A stretch of 64,000 bases of DNA, taken from contig JABBOT010000033.1 in the NCBI GenBank assembly GCA_016165875.1, positions 849,357 through 913,356 of the forward strand. Reading direction: 5' to 3'. The position numbers and the translations under genes are program-made. Below the pieces are notes generated by a model. That model ran no database searches, was not told the origin of the DNA, and saw only the letters and a program-made list of their open reading frames with translations. Source of the stretch: Acanthopleura granulata (taxonomy: Eukaryota; Mollusca; Polyplacophora; Chitonida; Chitonidae). Positions 22,346-33,849 of this stretch are shown here, piece after piece (the first letter of the stretch is position 1; every line of letters begins with the position of its first letter).

Positions 22346-23924
22346 ACAACTTTGTTCACACAACTAGGAATACAAATAGATAAAGTCTCTGAGTCATGAG
22401 CAGTAATTTGGCAACACTGGTACTGGCAGAGCGGTCGAAAATCGGCATGGCTTAACCGCCATGTGTCACCGTATGCTTTTTTTTTTTTGCTTTTTTGGAA
22501 AGACCGTGCAATCTGATGCAAGATCTGTTGTCCCCTTTTCTAAGAGTCTAATCAAGCTAATAAATTTCTACTTTACGTTTCTTTAAAACATAATTTTATA
22601 CAGAATTGCACGATGGATAATTTTACAGAATGTGAATGTAATACAACACATGTGTGTCATTGTTATAGTTCAGTAATGAAAATAATTCTTTGTAGCAGGT
22701 CGAGACCATGCCACCAAAGAGCTACCTGTGGATGAAACATGTAGTATACATATGAGATCGATGGGTATTTTCATCAATTGTTTAGTTTCTGAAATGTTTA
22801 ATTATATGATATTATTACAGAGTTGCGTAATTAAAACAAAAACAGTTTCATGGAAATGACAATACAGGCTCGAACACAGGGTCCTGTAGCCCATACCATC
22901 ATTTGCTAGCCTTTACTCTAAACTTATAATTACTAGGACATTTACTTGGCTCACATCAAGGTGAAAGATAGGTCCTGCAAATCAGATGACAAAGTTATTG
23001 TTCCATGAAGGCAGTGGACCCCGAAACAGATATTTACTATAAATATCAAACTCATTGAAGTACAAGTCCTCGCCAAGTTTTGTTCCGGGTTCTCCACTTC
23101 CGACATGCTTAATTCGGAGCTTGAATAGGCCCCAAACTGCATGAAATTTACCAAGTTGAACAATGTGGCATTTTCAGTTGACTGTAACATTTTCGCTGAT
23201 TAAAAAATTTACACTGTTTTTGCAAAATCATATATCCTCATGTATTATATATGTCGAAATTAAAAGAAAAAGTAATGTAGGAAAAAAATTCATGATCAAT
23301 TTATCGTATCCCCATGGGACAGGTTTCTCGCCTTATCATACCTCCTCCTTTTACTTAAAGTGAAAGACACCGCATGTTCACAGTTAAGTTTTTGGAAATT
23401 GACATTTAACCGTGCTCCGTCGGCTAACATGAATTATGTGTGAGCTGTGACCTAATTGCACTAAGTGCGGGACACTCTCGTGACTTGAGACTGTAGTAAG
23501 CCACTAAGATTTTGGTTGAAACTAAACTATATATCTGAATTAATAGCATGAAATGATCAAGAAACTTTTTCCCGCTACAACACAATGGCCTTTGCAGTGT
23601 TGTTCAAACATGTACTTGTTATAATTAACAAGATCCCCAATCGGCAGCAAAATACTCAACTTTTTAAACGAAGATAATTCAGTCACGAATTCATATAAAT
23701 TCAAACAGGCTTTTGCATTCCAAAGAGAATTTTGTAATCTTTTTAATGAACAGTGCCTCAGTCAATAGGTGTCTTTTACTTTAATATGAACTAATTATTA
23801 CTTCAAAATGCAAAAGGGTGGATGACATTTTTGTAAGACCCAGAAAAACAGGTGAATTTCTGTCAACGGAATGGTCTCCAGATGACCTACTCAATCACTT
23901 GGGCCTACGTGACATAAGCTTTGA
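22346..23924. other. Non-coding AT-rich stretch
   Basis: Only short frames occur. Homopolymer T at 22477-22487 is followed by ordinary AT-rich sequence. I see no gene, RNA or repeat family. Confidence 0.4.
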
Positions 23925-24335
23925 AGGGTCGCGGCCCGCGGTACGGTATCGATTTGTACCGTCCTCGTGTCGCGGGTCTCGACGAGGGGACGAGGACGGT
24001 GCGGACGGTGCGGACGGTGACCCTTGTCCCCTTGTCCCGCGCTTCGCGGATCGAGACCCGCGACACGCGGACGGTGCAAATCGTGCACGAATTTGCACGT
24101 CCTCGTACAGAGGGTCTCGACCCGCGATGAACGGAACGAGATGTCCTCATACGGCATCCAAAGTATGGGATTAATCGCGCGCGAACGGTAACCCGCAACA
24201 CGAGGACGATGCAAATCGCGCCCGAGGCGCGGGACGAGATTTCCTCATGTGGCTTCTATACGAATGGCACAGTTCTCCTGTCGAGGACCTCTACCCGCGA
24301 GGCGCGAGGCGAGATGCCCTCATCTGGCTTCCAAA
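23925..24335. repeat. GC-rich inverted-repeat island
   Basis: A sharp rise in GC and CpG starts near 23925. A 24-base arm at 23958-23981 is the inverse of 24052-24075 with one mismatch. A second hairpin, GTGCAAAT ... ATTTGCAC, spans about 24078-24102. The block GAGATGTCCTCAT(A/C) recurs with variation at about 24140, 24233 and 24307, each with CGCG-rich sequence before it and GGC(A/T)TC after. Overlapping frames on both strands are by-products of the composition. Confidence 0.6.
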
Positions 24336-25315
24336 GTGACCAGCCGCAGGTAAAACATTTTTTTTGTATACCTCGTTTTTATCTTTTTCGCCATGTAGAC
24401 TTCTGTGTTTTTTCTTAACGCATAAAGTCTTTTGGTTATTTGGTCTTCAGTGTCATCTTGGAGAACGACCCATTTATATAACGGCGTTATGGCTTATTGA
24501 TGTTCCTAAACCGAGTAAGCCACCGCCCTTTACCGGGTACCTGAGAAAGTCTCTGCCTTAAACTCTCTTCTTTCCTCTCAAGTCTCGGATGACGGATGTA
24601 TTATTGTCAGTTGTACTATTAGTCTATTTTGTTCAAATATATGTATTGAACTTAGTCTTCGTCTTCGTGTTTCTTTGTTTAATCTTGTGTAAGGCCTATC
24701 GGTGTCTGAGAGTTAAACAAGCCATTTGTTTATCACTTTTACTCTCCGATAGTAGCACCCTTACAATAGGAAAGGTTCCAGGTTCGGATCAGCATGTTAT
24801 TAGGCCTAAGTGGAGTTCAAGACCACTGCCTTTTCCAGGACGCTGACAACCAGATAAACCAGATCACGCGCCGGTGTTGTCTTCCCACATTAAATATTCA
24901 TGAAATCATCTTCACACTCGTTTTGGAGTTTAGTGTTAGAAATTATATTTCTCTTCCCTTATGCCCACAATCCTGGATTTAGCTGATTTGCTTGGAGGGT
25001 AAGGGTAGGGCAGTAGAGTCCTATCCTCAATCACTGAACCTTCACAAGAAAGCAGGAAAGGAAAAGTAAGTTTAAATAGGAAAGCACCCTGGGGTTCAGA
25101 ATAGAAACATAAGCTTCTTTACAGCACACTAATTGATTCCCCTTTTCTAAGAGTATAGTTTCAGCAACAGTCTTTAACAACAGACTGCAGCGATCCTGAG
25201 GATTTCTGTAAACCAGAAACATTGTCAGCAACAGTCACTCTGTAGCGAGGTGGACGATAAGCGTGTGGCCTCAAATCAGTATCGGCAACGGGCAGCAAGC
25301 AATAGTACCTATAGT
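24336..25315. other. Non-coding stretch with GPCR micro-fragment
   Basis: There is no convincing gene. Positions 24568-24592 are a 25-base exact match to 29103-29127 in the intact GPCR (end of TM3 and start of loop 2), with no similarity on either side. Confidence 0.45.
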
Positions 25316-25376
25316 CAAGAATATTTCACTTATACGACCAACATTATGGTGGGAGGAAACCGGGATATAGCTTGAA
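25316..25376 (-). repeat. SINE tail fragment, minus strand
   Basis: The plus strand reads AAGAATATTTCACTTATACG then CATTATGGTGGGAGGAAACC, the reverse complement of the SINE 3' body. Confidence 0.6.
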
Positions 25377-25529
25377 ACAATAACAGCAACAGGTTCAATT
25401 GCAGCGGGGAAAATAAAAGCCTTCATTAAATTCTATTGCAGGTTTGTTGACACTTTGGCCGTTGATCATCGATCCAATTCTTTTATACAACGTAAATGAC
25501 ACACTGCTGAGTGTGTGTGTTGGAGGGAG

Positions 25530-25845
25530 GATGGGACCTGCGTGGCTCAGTTGGTTAGCGCGCTAGCCCAGGATCCTGTCACCAAGGCGGTCGCTGTAAG
25601 CCCAGCTTATGCTGGTTCACTCCCCGGCTTCACCACGATATGGCTGAGCTACTGCCTATGTGGCGTGAAGCCATCATCATTCATGCACTCCTCTCCGGTC
25701 ATACGTGCAAAAGGTCCGCCAGCAACCTGTGGATGGTCGTGGGTGTCCCTCGAATTCTATCCTCCCACCATAATGCTGGCCGCCGTCGTATAAGTGAAAT
25801 ATTCTTGAGTACCGCGTAAAACACCAATCAAATAAATTAACCTCT
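25530..25845 (+). repeat. tRNA-headed SINE, best preserved copy
   Basis: The tRNA-like head is clear (GTGGCTCAGTTGGTTAGCGC, then GGCGGTCGCTGTAAGCCC). A ~70-bp insertion relative to other copies lies near 25620-25690. The body and tail are nearly canonical (CCACCATAATGCTGGCCGCC, GTGAAATATTCTTGAGTACC, AAAACACCAATCAAATAAAT). Confidence 0.8.
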
Positions 25846-28400
25846 TCTGCTCTTTCAATAAGGGCTACAATATTATGTATCTAGGACATTCCATATGTTT
25901 GTAGTCTTAGACCAAGAGTCACTGCTGGACATACAGGACAATGGTTAATGAAATTCAGTTTCCTAGAGAGCATATAATCTTCTGCCTCTTAATGCACCAC
26001 TCTTTACTCCAGCGTAGGATTACCCTCTTTATAGTATGTGACTTGATAGCAAGAGCGTTACTAATGTTTCCTGAATAGCAATTTAGTTGCCAACTGCAAA
26101 TATTGAAATGTGGCCCACAGAAATCTATAAAAGCGCCAACTCAAAAATAAAAAAAATCTTTTGGACTAGCGCTCTTGTTTACAGGGGGCGTGTCCTGGTA
26201 TTAGAGTGACGTAGGAGGGGAGGTGATAAGAACATAGCCGTAGAAAACACTCGATGTTGTATCGAAGAGTTGTAAACGTCAAACCTAAGGCATTGCTCGG
26301 TACACAGGCGTATGCTCCCGCTTGCCTGTGTTACAGACGTGATATGGGTACCTTCGGCATTCAACTACCATCACTTACAACACAAAGTTCAGTTAATTTC
26401 TCTTGAATTCTTTCCTTGGTAATGACTCGGGTTTCATTGAAAATCGATTTCGGAAGTAGTTCACCAGGTAAGCCAAATCATTTCTCCGAATTTAAGGCCA
26501 TAATGGATTTTCTGTCACGCCGACTTTATGACAAAAGGAATAGTTTCGAATTTAATCTTTTGGAATTATCCGTACTTGGATACATATCTCGGCGTTCAGC
26601 ATTTGCGAGATCCTGTGTGTTAGATGATGATTTCAATCCACGTCGTGAATTATTGCTGCCAAACCTGGTATGTCCAGGATACTCCATCAAACGTCTTGAC
26701 TGTCTAAGTTTCTTAAATTTTACAATGAGTACGCCTCTCTTGTTAGTAAATACAGATGGAGTATTCGGAATCTCTGGGACTCTGTTTCATAACCGTGTTT
26801 AAATACGCCTAACCCGGGGTTTGCTGCCGTATGTTCATCGTGTCGAGTGTGATGGCCACGTTGAACATATAAACAACTGGAATCAAGGCGCAACTGAGAT
26901 ATATATTTGATTAACGACACCATATACAAGAATGGTTCATGATTTGGACACTTACTTCAGTCCTCCATTGCGCCTTTTCCCCATCATTGAAAGCTGTTGG
27001 CCGATTTTATTTATATGAATCCACATTGAAACCCGATAATCCATCGCATATCTTCTAAATTATCTGCATGCATTTAAACAAATTTAGTTTCATTGGGGAT
27101 AATGTGACAATATCCCTTCAAGATAAAAAATTTTAATGAATTTGGTAGCCTGTTTTCATTAATCCTTTCTGATCTTTTGGCCATTTATCTCACTGGCGAC
27201 CAATGACGGTTTTTTTACCCGCATTTAAAAGGATCTTACTGTTTAAATTTTATTTTATTTAACTATTTATGTAATTTTACTTAATATAATTAAATTGATA
27301 AATACTTTCATTGTTTAATTATATCAATTTTTAATTCATTTATTTCAATTTAATTATATAAAAGTATTCATTTATTTGATAGTTGTTAATCCCACACTCA
27401 GTTTGGTAGGATGACGAAACCAGGTGAGGTTAAAGCCAACACTGCGATATGTATGTATGTGTGCCTGGGTGTAACGTCAGGTATATGACGACGAGCAGCC
27501 CCTAGAATGTGTATATATACTCAGTGTCTCCTTCTGGCAGGGCGAGTCCATTCCGCCAAAGTTCTGCCGCCACTGGAACATCTTGCCGAAGACAGCAAAC
27601 ATGACATCCCAACCATTCACATCATACTGACACAGGGCCGACCAGTCCCGTTTCCTTGCTCTAACCCCTCAGTGCCCAACACTTGGTTAGATAAGCTTAA
27701 TAAAATGCAACTAGTCCATATTACCTATACAAAAAAAAAAACATTTTAAACTTCACGGTAACGGTTTTAGATGGGTTATGAGTTGCAGCTTGCTTTTTTA
27801 AAATTTTTAAATTCTGAACAAGCGAGCACGCATACACGTATGTAATAGATAACAAAAAGGAATCAATATTCTAGATACAGGTCTTCTTCGCAAATACAAT
27901 ACATTGTATACACGCAGCACAAAACGAGTCACATGACACAACTGAACTCTTTTAACCTTCTACGACAAAAGAGTTTGAGCTCGAAACTCCCCACTTTCCC
28001 GTCCGTGGGGTCTATACCTGGCATAGAACAACAAACTCATTTGATAATCATTCTGTAATCAACTCTCAGCTCAGCCGTTTGATCTTATCGCACAACAGAC
28101 CAGCGTGCTCGCTGCAAAGAGCACCTTTAATGCAGCATGGTGTAAAAATTAGATATTTTTGTTAATTACATTAAAATCGACCAAATTTTCACTTCTATAG
28201 GTACCATATATAGCGGCAAATGGGTGGAAGAAACGGAAATGCTTTGAGTGAACCACAGACATTTGGGAAGTTTCTTGTGAACTCTCCAACGTGTGACGTA
28301 TGTTATATATATGGAAGGCGAGGGATATTCAGCAAACTTTCTGCAAGGCGACATAAGAGAGTACCGTAGACTGCTTATTGCAACCTAGGCTAGGGGAAAT
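25846..28400. other. Non-coding stretch before the GPCR
   Basis: A 128-codon plus-strand frame at 26416-26802 is not recognisable and has no supporting signals. 27230-27370 is extremely AT-rich with self-inverted segments. Upstream of the GPCR a TATATATA run at about 28304-28311, preceded by GTGACGTA, could be promoter sequence, but this is only a composition match. Confidence 0.35.
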
Positions 28401-28505
28401 ATGACATCTCTTCAGTTTGGAAAATTTCCAGTTCCAGAACATGACTGTACACAGGTGTCGCATCACCCAGTAATTTCTGTATTTAATTTTTCTGGGCTTC
28501 AGATA

Positions 28506-29786
28506 ATGGCGGCTCTCAAGATTCTATGTCTCCTGATCACTATCGCACTTCCAAGCCAAGGAGAATCTACCCAGAATGCAGCGGAAATTTCCACGGACCA
28601 TTCGGAGCTTTTCCTCCTCAGCACTTCCGGTGTGCTGTTTGTCGAGAATACCACAAGTTGGAGCGCTACAGATGTCTTTAATGTCGTAACCGGGAATAGT
28701 TCCAACAGAAATGACACGGAGCTGACAACTGATGGTTCTCGGTATGTTGACTCTTTAGAACAAGAGTTCACGAAGGTTGAAGACTTCGTGCAAAAATACA
28801 TCATCTTCACCATCAATATTTTCAGCTTTCTCTGCTGCATCTTAACGATTATCGTTCTCCAACGAGGATCCCTGAAGTCCAGCTCCACCGTGTACATCCG
28901 GGGTATCGCAATGTCCAGTGTCCTAGTCACTCTGTTGTACTTTTTCTATACCATCAGCCACCACGACAGCGTTTTTCAGAGCCGGACCTTTCAAAACGTC
29001 TTCAGCTACGTTTTTGCTTACGGTGATGTTTTGTTTTACATCAGCATGGCATCGAACGTCTGGATTATTTTGGCTTTTGCTGTAGAGCGTCTGTTCGCCA
29101 TTTTCTTTCCTCTCAAGTCTCGGATGATCAACAGCGAATCACGCGCGAAGAAAATCGTCGCCGTCATTTTCGTCGTTGCAGTTTTGGTGAACGCTCCGAG
29201 ATTCTTTCGAGTGGCTGTCACAATCACAACAGATCCACGTACCAACGATACACTCCACATGTGGTCGTACACATCATTTGGTCGCGATCCTTTCTCTACC
29301 AAAGCCATTTACATGTCCTTTGCCATCATTGTCGTCATCATACCCTTCCCACTTCTGGCAATCCTGAACTGCTTAATCATCGTAAAGCTTCGCTTTGTGC
29401 GACGTAGCCGGATGAGACTTAGAGGAGTCGACGAGGAGGCGACTGTGGAGGGTGGCGACAGCAAAAAGGTTCAAATCGAGCGAGTTCTGGTGGCAAGCCT
29501 TCTGGCATTCCTATTCTGTTACACGCTAGTCGCCAGCACGTTTCTGACTTTTGCATTCGAAGGAGTGTACGTTCTTCGTAAGTTCAACTTGGAAATCCAT
29601 TTGCGATTTTTAATCGCACCGTGTCTTTTTGTTTTTAATCCCTGCCTTAACTTTATTCTCTACGTAATTTGCAGCAAGATTCTGCGCGATGACGTTAAAG
29701 AACTCTTTTGTGGCAAATTTACTCGGAGGAAGAAACATTCCATCGGAAACGGGTCATCCAGACTACCAGCAAGGGTTGGTGAGTAA
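28506..29786 (+). CDS. Rhodopsin-like GPCR, peptide-receptor type
   Basis: The protein has 426 residues from the ATG at 28506. An upstream in-frame ATG (28401) would add 35 residues, but 28506 gives an immediate signal peptide (MAALKILCLL to about residue 19) and is where similarity to the pseudogene starts. A CTTCAG lies just before it, so a 5' intron is possible. The ectodomain has N-glycosylation sites at Asn48, Asn64 and Asn69. Seven hydrophobic segments lie near 98-119, 130-150, 168-191, 216-236, 266-290, 326-350 and 366-389. ERL (194-196) stands for DRY, and NPCLNFILY (378-386) for NPxxY. The TM7 pattern suggests FMRFamide-type or related orphan peptide receptors. Oddly, I see no Cys at the top of TM3 or in loop 2, so the usual disulfide seems absent. 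Ligand unknown. Confidence 0.85.
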   Translation: MAALKILCLLITIALPSQGESTQNAAEISTDHSELFLLSTSGVLFVENTTSWSATDVFNVVTGNSSNRNDTELTTDGSRYVDSLEQEFTKVEDFVQKYIIFTINIFSFLCCILTIIVLQRGSLKSSSTVYIRGIAMSSVLVTLLYFFYTISHHDSVFQSRTFQNVFSYVFAYGDVLFYISMASNVWIILAFAVERLFAIFFPLKSRMINSESRAKKIVAVIFVVAVLVNAPRFFRVAVTITTDPRTNDTLHMWSYTSFGRDPFSTKAIYMSFAIIVVIIPFPLLAILNCLIIVKLRFVRRSRMRLRGVDEEATVEGGDSKKVQIERVLVASLLAFLFCYTLVASTFLTFAFEGVYVLRKFNLEIHLRFLIAPCLFVFNPCLNFILYVICSKILRDDVKELFCGKFTRRKKHSIGNGSSRLPARVGE

Positions 29787-30787
29787 GTGTCGTATTTAGA
29801 GGGAAAACATAATTGATATCAGCCATCATTTGACTGCAAAAAGCTTGACAATGTACTTGTAAACAACACAGAGAGAAAAGTGTTGGTCAACACGCTCAAA
29901 AATCGATTTTTCCAGGAGAGTCAATTCAGCTCAGAAAACTGAGTCATATGACTAGCTGAACTAAGCCATTAAAGACTCCTCTGATGGTGTAAGTGACGTA
30001 CAAGCAAAATCAAAGGACTCGTGGACCGTTTATGAGTTAGTAAGATACGCGGACTCAGTGACTCAGTGGATCTGGTCAAATGACTTAATTTTTGGAGTTA
30101 ATTTAACACTACTGGAAAACTCGACTTTTGAGTCTGTTGACCAAAATCTTTCTCTCGGTACATTCACCACACCAGCAACAGGCTGCAATGATCAAGCCTG
30201 ACGATGAAAACTGCAGTCACACAACCCTGTATAAACCAGTCACTCCTACATGTAGCCCGGCAATAAGGGTGTGAAGTCGTAGCATTATCAGCATCAGATA
30301 GGCAGTATCAGCGACGACACGTATGTGAACCCGAAACCGTAAAAGTAACTGTACTCAGCAGGCTGTAGCAAGCCTGACTAATGAGCACATGGGCCGGACA
30401 CAGCATCAGGAAGGCAACAAGAGACTGTCTCAATGGCAAACATGACGACAACCGTGTGCATTCCAAATAACATCAGTAAGAGCTCCACAATGCAATACTG
30501 TATCCCAGAGAGGCCTTGAAGAGAAATGTTTTTAAGTGGGCAAATTTACTGTATAAATAGTAGAGAAAACGAATGCGATCGTATAACCTTCAACCGTTGA
30601 ATACAGATCACAATAAGCATTTTTAGAGACATTTTCGACCTCTCTTTGTGCATGTTTTCTGTTCTCTGCTGAATATCATTTATAGGGCAGGCCCTGGAAT
30701 GTACTGCAAAATATTCTTGGTGGGTGTTAGTTGAAACCTGGGCGGATGCAGACAATTGACAATGGGAGTAATAAGTACGTGGCGTTG
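29787..30787. other. GPCR 3' flank with degenerate repeat
   Basis: About 30150-30450 contains drifted units around CAGCA(G/A)CAGGCTG, GCAAGCCTGA and GAACCCGAAAC. They resemble the reverse complement of the 63-bp repeat beside the GPCR pseudogene. No gene is visible. Confidence 0.45.
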
Positions 30788-31950
30788 TCACTCCGACACT
30801 TCTAGTCCGATCTTGTTTTTGAGATACTCCGTAGCTAAACATTTTATAGTGCTAGTTTTCTCTAACAGTTTCAGCTCAGGGTCACTGAAAATCACAATGT
30901 ACAACTTTTCTGACAACACATTCGCGGTTGAACAACAGTCAAGTTGGAATTCAACTTTATGTTGTTTCACACTCATGACAGCATACAATTTTGACTGATA
31001 CCTGTCATTCACAGAGTTAACGTTTTCCTCTGTGACAGTAAGCACAAATTCACCATCACTTGATGAGTCATCATTTACATAGCTCAGTGACGGCTTTGAT
31101 CTGTTTTTCGAAAACTTCTTTCTGTTGCTCTTGGTTGCACACTTCACACTGAAATGATTACGTTCACCACACAAGTCACATGACTTCCCCCATGCCGGAA
31201 ATGCTTTTTTTCCAGACATGTACTTGGCCACAAAACTTACATTCAATTGCTTTTGGCGATCGCCTGTTATCACCATATTTTCTGGAAGCGCCATTTTCAC
31301 TTTGTATAGGTTTTTTTTTCTACCGCTGGCCTTCTTCTGTACAAACTGTACTTCTTCCTGTCATGGTTTTCTCTTGATAACTGGTCGCCTCATTCGCTCT
31401 ACATATGTCCAAACATGACTGTAAATGGAGTTGTGTCTGCTGAAGTAGAAGTAGAACTAGAAGTACACACTTTCTTCTGGGTGGCTTTATCTGTTATTCC
31501 AACAACAGTCCTGTCACGAATTAGGTCGTCTTCTAATTCACCATAATCGCAACTTTTAGCGAATGTCCGTAATGTTTTCAATGTTTTCATTGATTGCTGT
31601 TCTCTCTTACTGAAACAAAATCTCTCAAATGTCTCGTTCGTCTGTCCAAGACAAAACGTTTCGAACTTCCGCATTCACATCACCATGCTATTCTTCAATA
31701 GCAAATACCAATCCATCATACACATTTAGAGCATCAGAACCTACGCATGTAAGGAGAGTAGCAGTTCTTTGCCTCATATCTCTGGTAGCTAATCCATTTG
31801 CAATTTCATAATCTTCCGATACACGTTTAAATCTCTTCCAGTTGTTTGCTATGTTGCCGTTGAGATCTAATGTTAGGGGAAATGGAATGTTAATTGGAAT
31901 TTGTACAATCTGAGGTTGTACCACGCTTAGGTCCTCTTGACCAGCAAGAG
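30788..31950 (-). pseudogene. Ty3/gypsy-like gag and protease remnant
   Basis: Three minus-strand pieces in two frames follow gag order. 31688-31950 has a gag-like NNWKRFK then YEIANGL. 31399-31674 has FCFSKREQQSMKTL, CDYGELEDDLIRDR and VVGI, a typical gypsy gag region. 30788-31300 has a zinc knuckle (CDLCGERNHFSVKC) and a retropepsin-like block in which the catalytic DSG is replaced by DCC. Frames change between 31688 and 31674 and between 31399 and 31300. No reverse transcriptase, integrase or LTR is visible nearby, so this is an inactive fragment. Confidence 0.72.
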
Positions 31951-32654
31951 TGTCACATTTATGTAGCACACAGTTCCCAGATTATCTTTTTTTGTTTTGA
32001 TTTTTTCAGTTCATTTGTATTTTACTTCGCATACGGCTATATGTTCATTCTGGCTCTCCATAAGAATATCACCGATTTAATGCACACGTTTGAACCGTGG
32101 TACAGCAGTCGAACAAGATTTGAGCCCGCATATAGCTGTGATCACATATAGCTCGGAAACATACGACTGACTTCAAACAAGACAAACGTGAATCTGCGTA
32201 AGAGGTCTTCATTTAATACGCGCTTTTGATATATGTCATAATATGTAGGCGGCAGGCTGCTGTTACTGTTACCTGTACTTACTGTACAAAACTGATTACA
32301 TTTACCATATGTTGTGGTAGTAGTGCAATGTTTGGCGGGAAAGAACAGAGTCAATGAAACAGTCATTTTCAAAGAACGTAGTTATCTATCGCGTACAAAC
32401 ATCACAGGCGAGGAGAGAACATATCTTTACGAAACATATAGAAGTCTGTGCATTTGAAATACCGTTTTTGTAGACCATAACACCGCTTTCACACGGTCAA
32501 CAAGTGGACCACATGTTGTCAAAGTTCACATCGCGCCGCAACACATTCCTGAGAGATGTAAAAACAATAAAAGCGGAACAACGGACTTTCGTTTCACGCT
32601 GTAATACGCCAAAACATTAAAAAATATTTCAGAGCTAACGAATGTTCTTTGGGC
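31951..32654. other. Non-coding stretch
   Basis: Only short frames without domains. Nothing recognisable. Confidence 0.4.
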
Positions 32655-32845
32655 TTTACACCCGTGCCTCTCACCAATGCGGTCGCTGTTCAAGTCCAGC
32701 TCATGCTGGCTTCCTCTCTGACAGCACGTGGGACGGTTCTGGGTTGCCCCAGGGCTCTGCCCGGTTTCCTCTGCTGGCCGCCGTCGTATAAGTGAAATAT
32801 TCTTGAGTATGGCGTAAAAAAGACCCATCAAATAAATAAATGAAT
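32655..32845 (+). repeat. SINE, head partly lost
   Basis: It reads CTCACCAATGCGGTCGCTG, GCTCTGCCCGGTTTCCTC and GCTGGCCGCCGTCGTATAAG, then GTGAAATATTCTTGAGTATG and a CAAATAAATAAAT tail. Part of the central block is deleted. Confidence 0.75.
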
Positions 32846-33001
32846 CAATCGACTGACCATAGCCGGCTATGTTGACCCACTGCAGCAATCTGATTGGTTG
32901 GATAAATAAAGGTAATTTTTAAATTAGCTTCAAATGCTGTACACATCAAATTACAATGCTTAAATAACAGACAAATAAATTCCTATTCACTTTTGTTCTT
33001 T

Positions 33002-33056
33002 TTAAGTGAAATATTCTTGAGTACGGCGTTAAAATCCAATCAAGTAAATAAAATAG
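33002..33056 (+). repeat. SINE tail fragment
   Basis: AAGTGAAATATTCTTGAGTA then CGGCGTTAAAATCCAATCAA and an AAATA tail, without head or body. Confidence 0.65.
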
Positions 33057-33299
33057 ATAAAATCTGAGAGAAAACTCCTTAGCCGATATCGCAATGTTTT
33101 CTTTGTGAACCGCATCAGACAAAACTTCTAATCGACTAGCTTAGGTGGCCGCCCAATATTAGCCTGTAGCCATTGGACGTTGACACCCGAGTGAAAGGAA
33201 AGCTGGTTGTATCCCAGCATAGCTGTCGTGCATGGACGCTGAGAACAAAACTCCAACTGTAGGTACAATGTCTAATATGGCCGTTTATGTAATATACAA

Positions 33300-33500
33300 C
33301 TTGTTTGTGACCATATACAGCTATCACACTCTCAAGTGGCCGTATTTCACCGCTGTGACCATATACCAATTATCACAGTGTCAGGTGGCTGTATCTCACC
33401 GCTGTGACGATATACCAATTATTACACTGTCAGGCGGTCGTATTTCACCGCTGTGACCGTATGCCAGTTATCACACTGTAAAGTGTGTGACCAGTTACCA
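33300..33500 (+). repeat. 49-bp tandem repeat
   Basis: About four units of GTGACCATATACCAATTATC, then ACACTGTCAGGTGGCCGTAT, then TTCACCGCT. Similar units occur at 51065-51180 in an intron of the UNC-89-like gene. Confidence 0.7.
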
Positions 33501-33504
33501 ATTT

Positions 33505-33690
33505 ACTTATTTGTTTGATTGATGTTTAACGCCATGCTAAGGAATTTCTCATTCATATGTCAACGGTCAGGCATGTGATGGAGGAAACCTGTGAGCGCGG
33601 AGGAAACCTGTGAACCCGGAGTAAACCACTGACCTCATCAAAGGCCTGGCAGTCTTGGCAAGCCAGGGTTTTAACCCTTTGAACCAGCGA
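33505..33690 (-). repeat. SINE-like element, minus strand
   Basis: Starts TGTTTGATTGATGTTTAACG on the plus strand, with GGAGGAAACCTGTGA repeated, and ends in a B-box-like GGTTTTAACCCTTTGAACC. It is related in layout but not identical to the main SINE family. Confidence 0.5.
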
Positions 33691-33849
33691 AGTCTTTCGT
33701 ACAGCCTAGCAATTCAAACGCAGGCCAGTGGCATTTTCTCAGCAGTGACATGGTAGGCCTATGTATGATACATAATATCACACAGCCATGCAGGTGACCG
33801 TACTTCACAGGTAATATGCACCCAGTTTCCAATTATCGCACTGTCAAAG

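Noticed and set aside
23818..24214. Overlapping frames of 67-118 codons on both strands
   Set aside because: GC-rich composition suppresses stops on both strands; peptides are low complexity and Arg-rich with no domain.
26416..26802. 128-codon plus-strand frame
   Set aside because: No recognisable domain, no splice or promoter support, and no second signal; could be chance. Transcript data would be needed to keep it.
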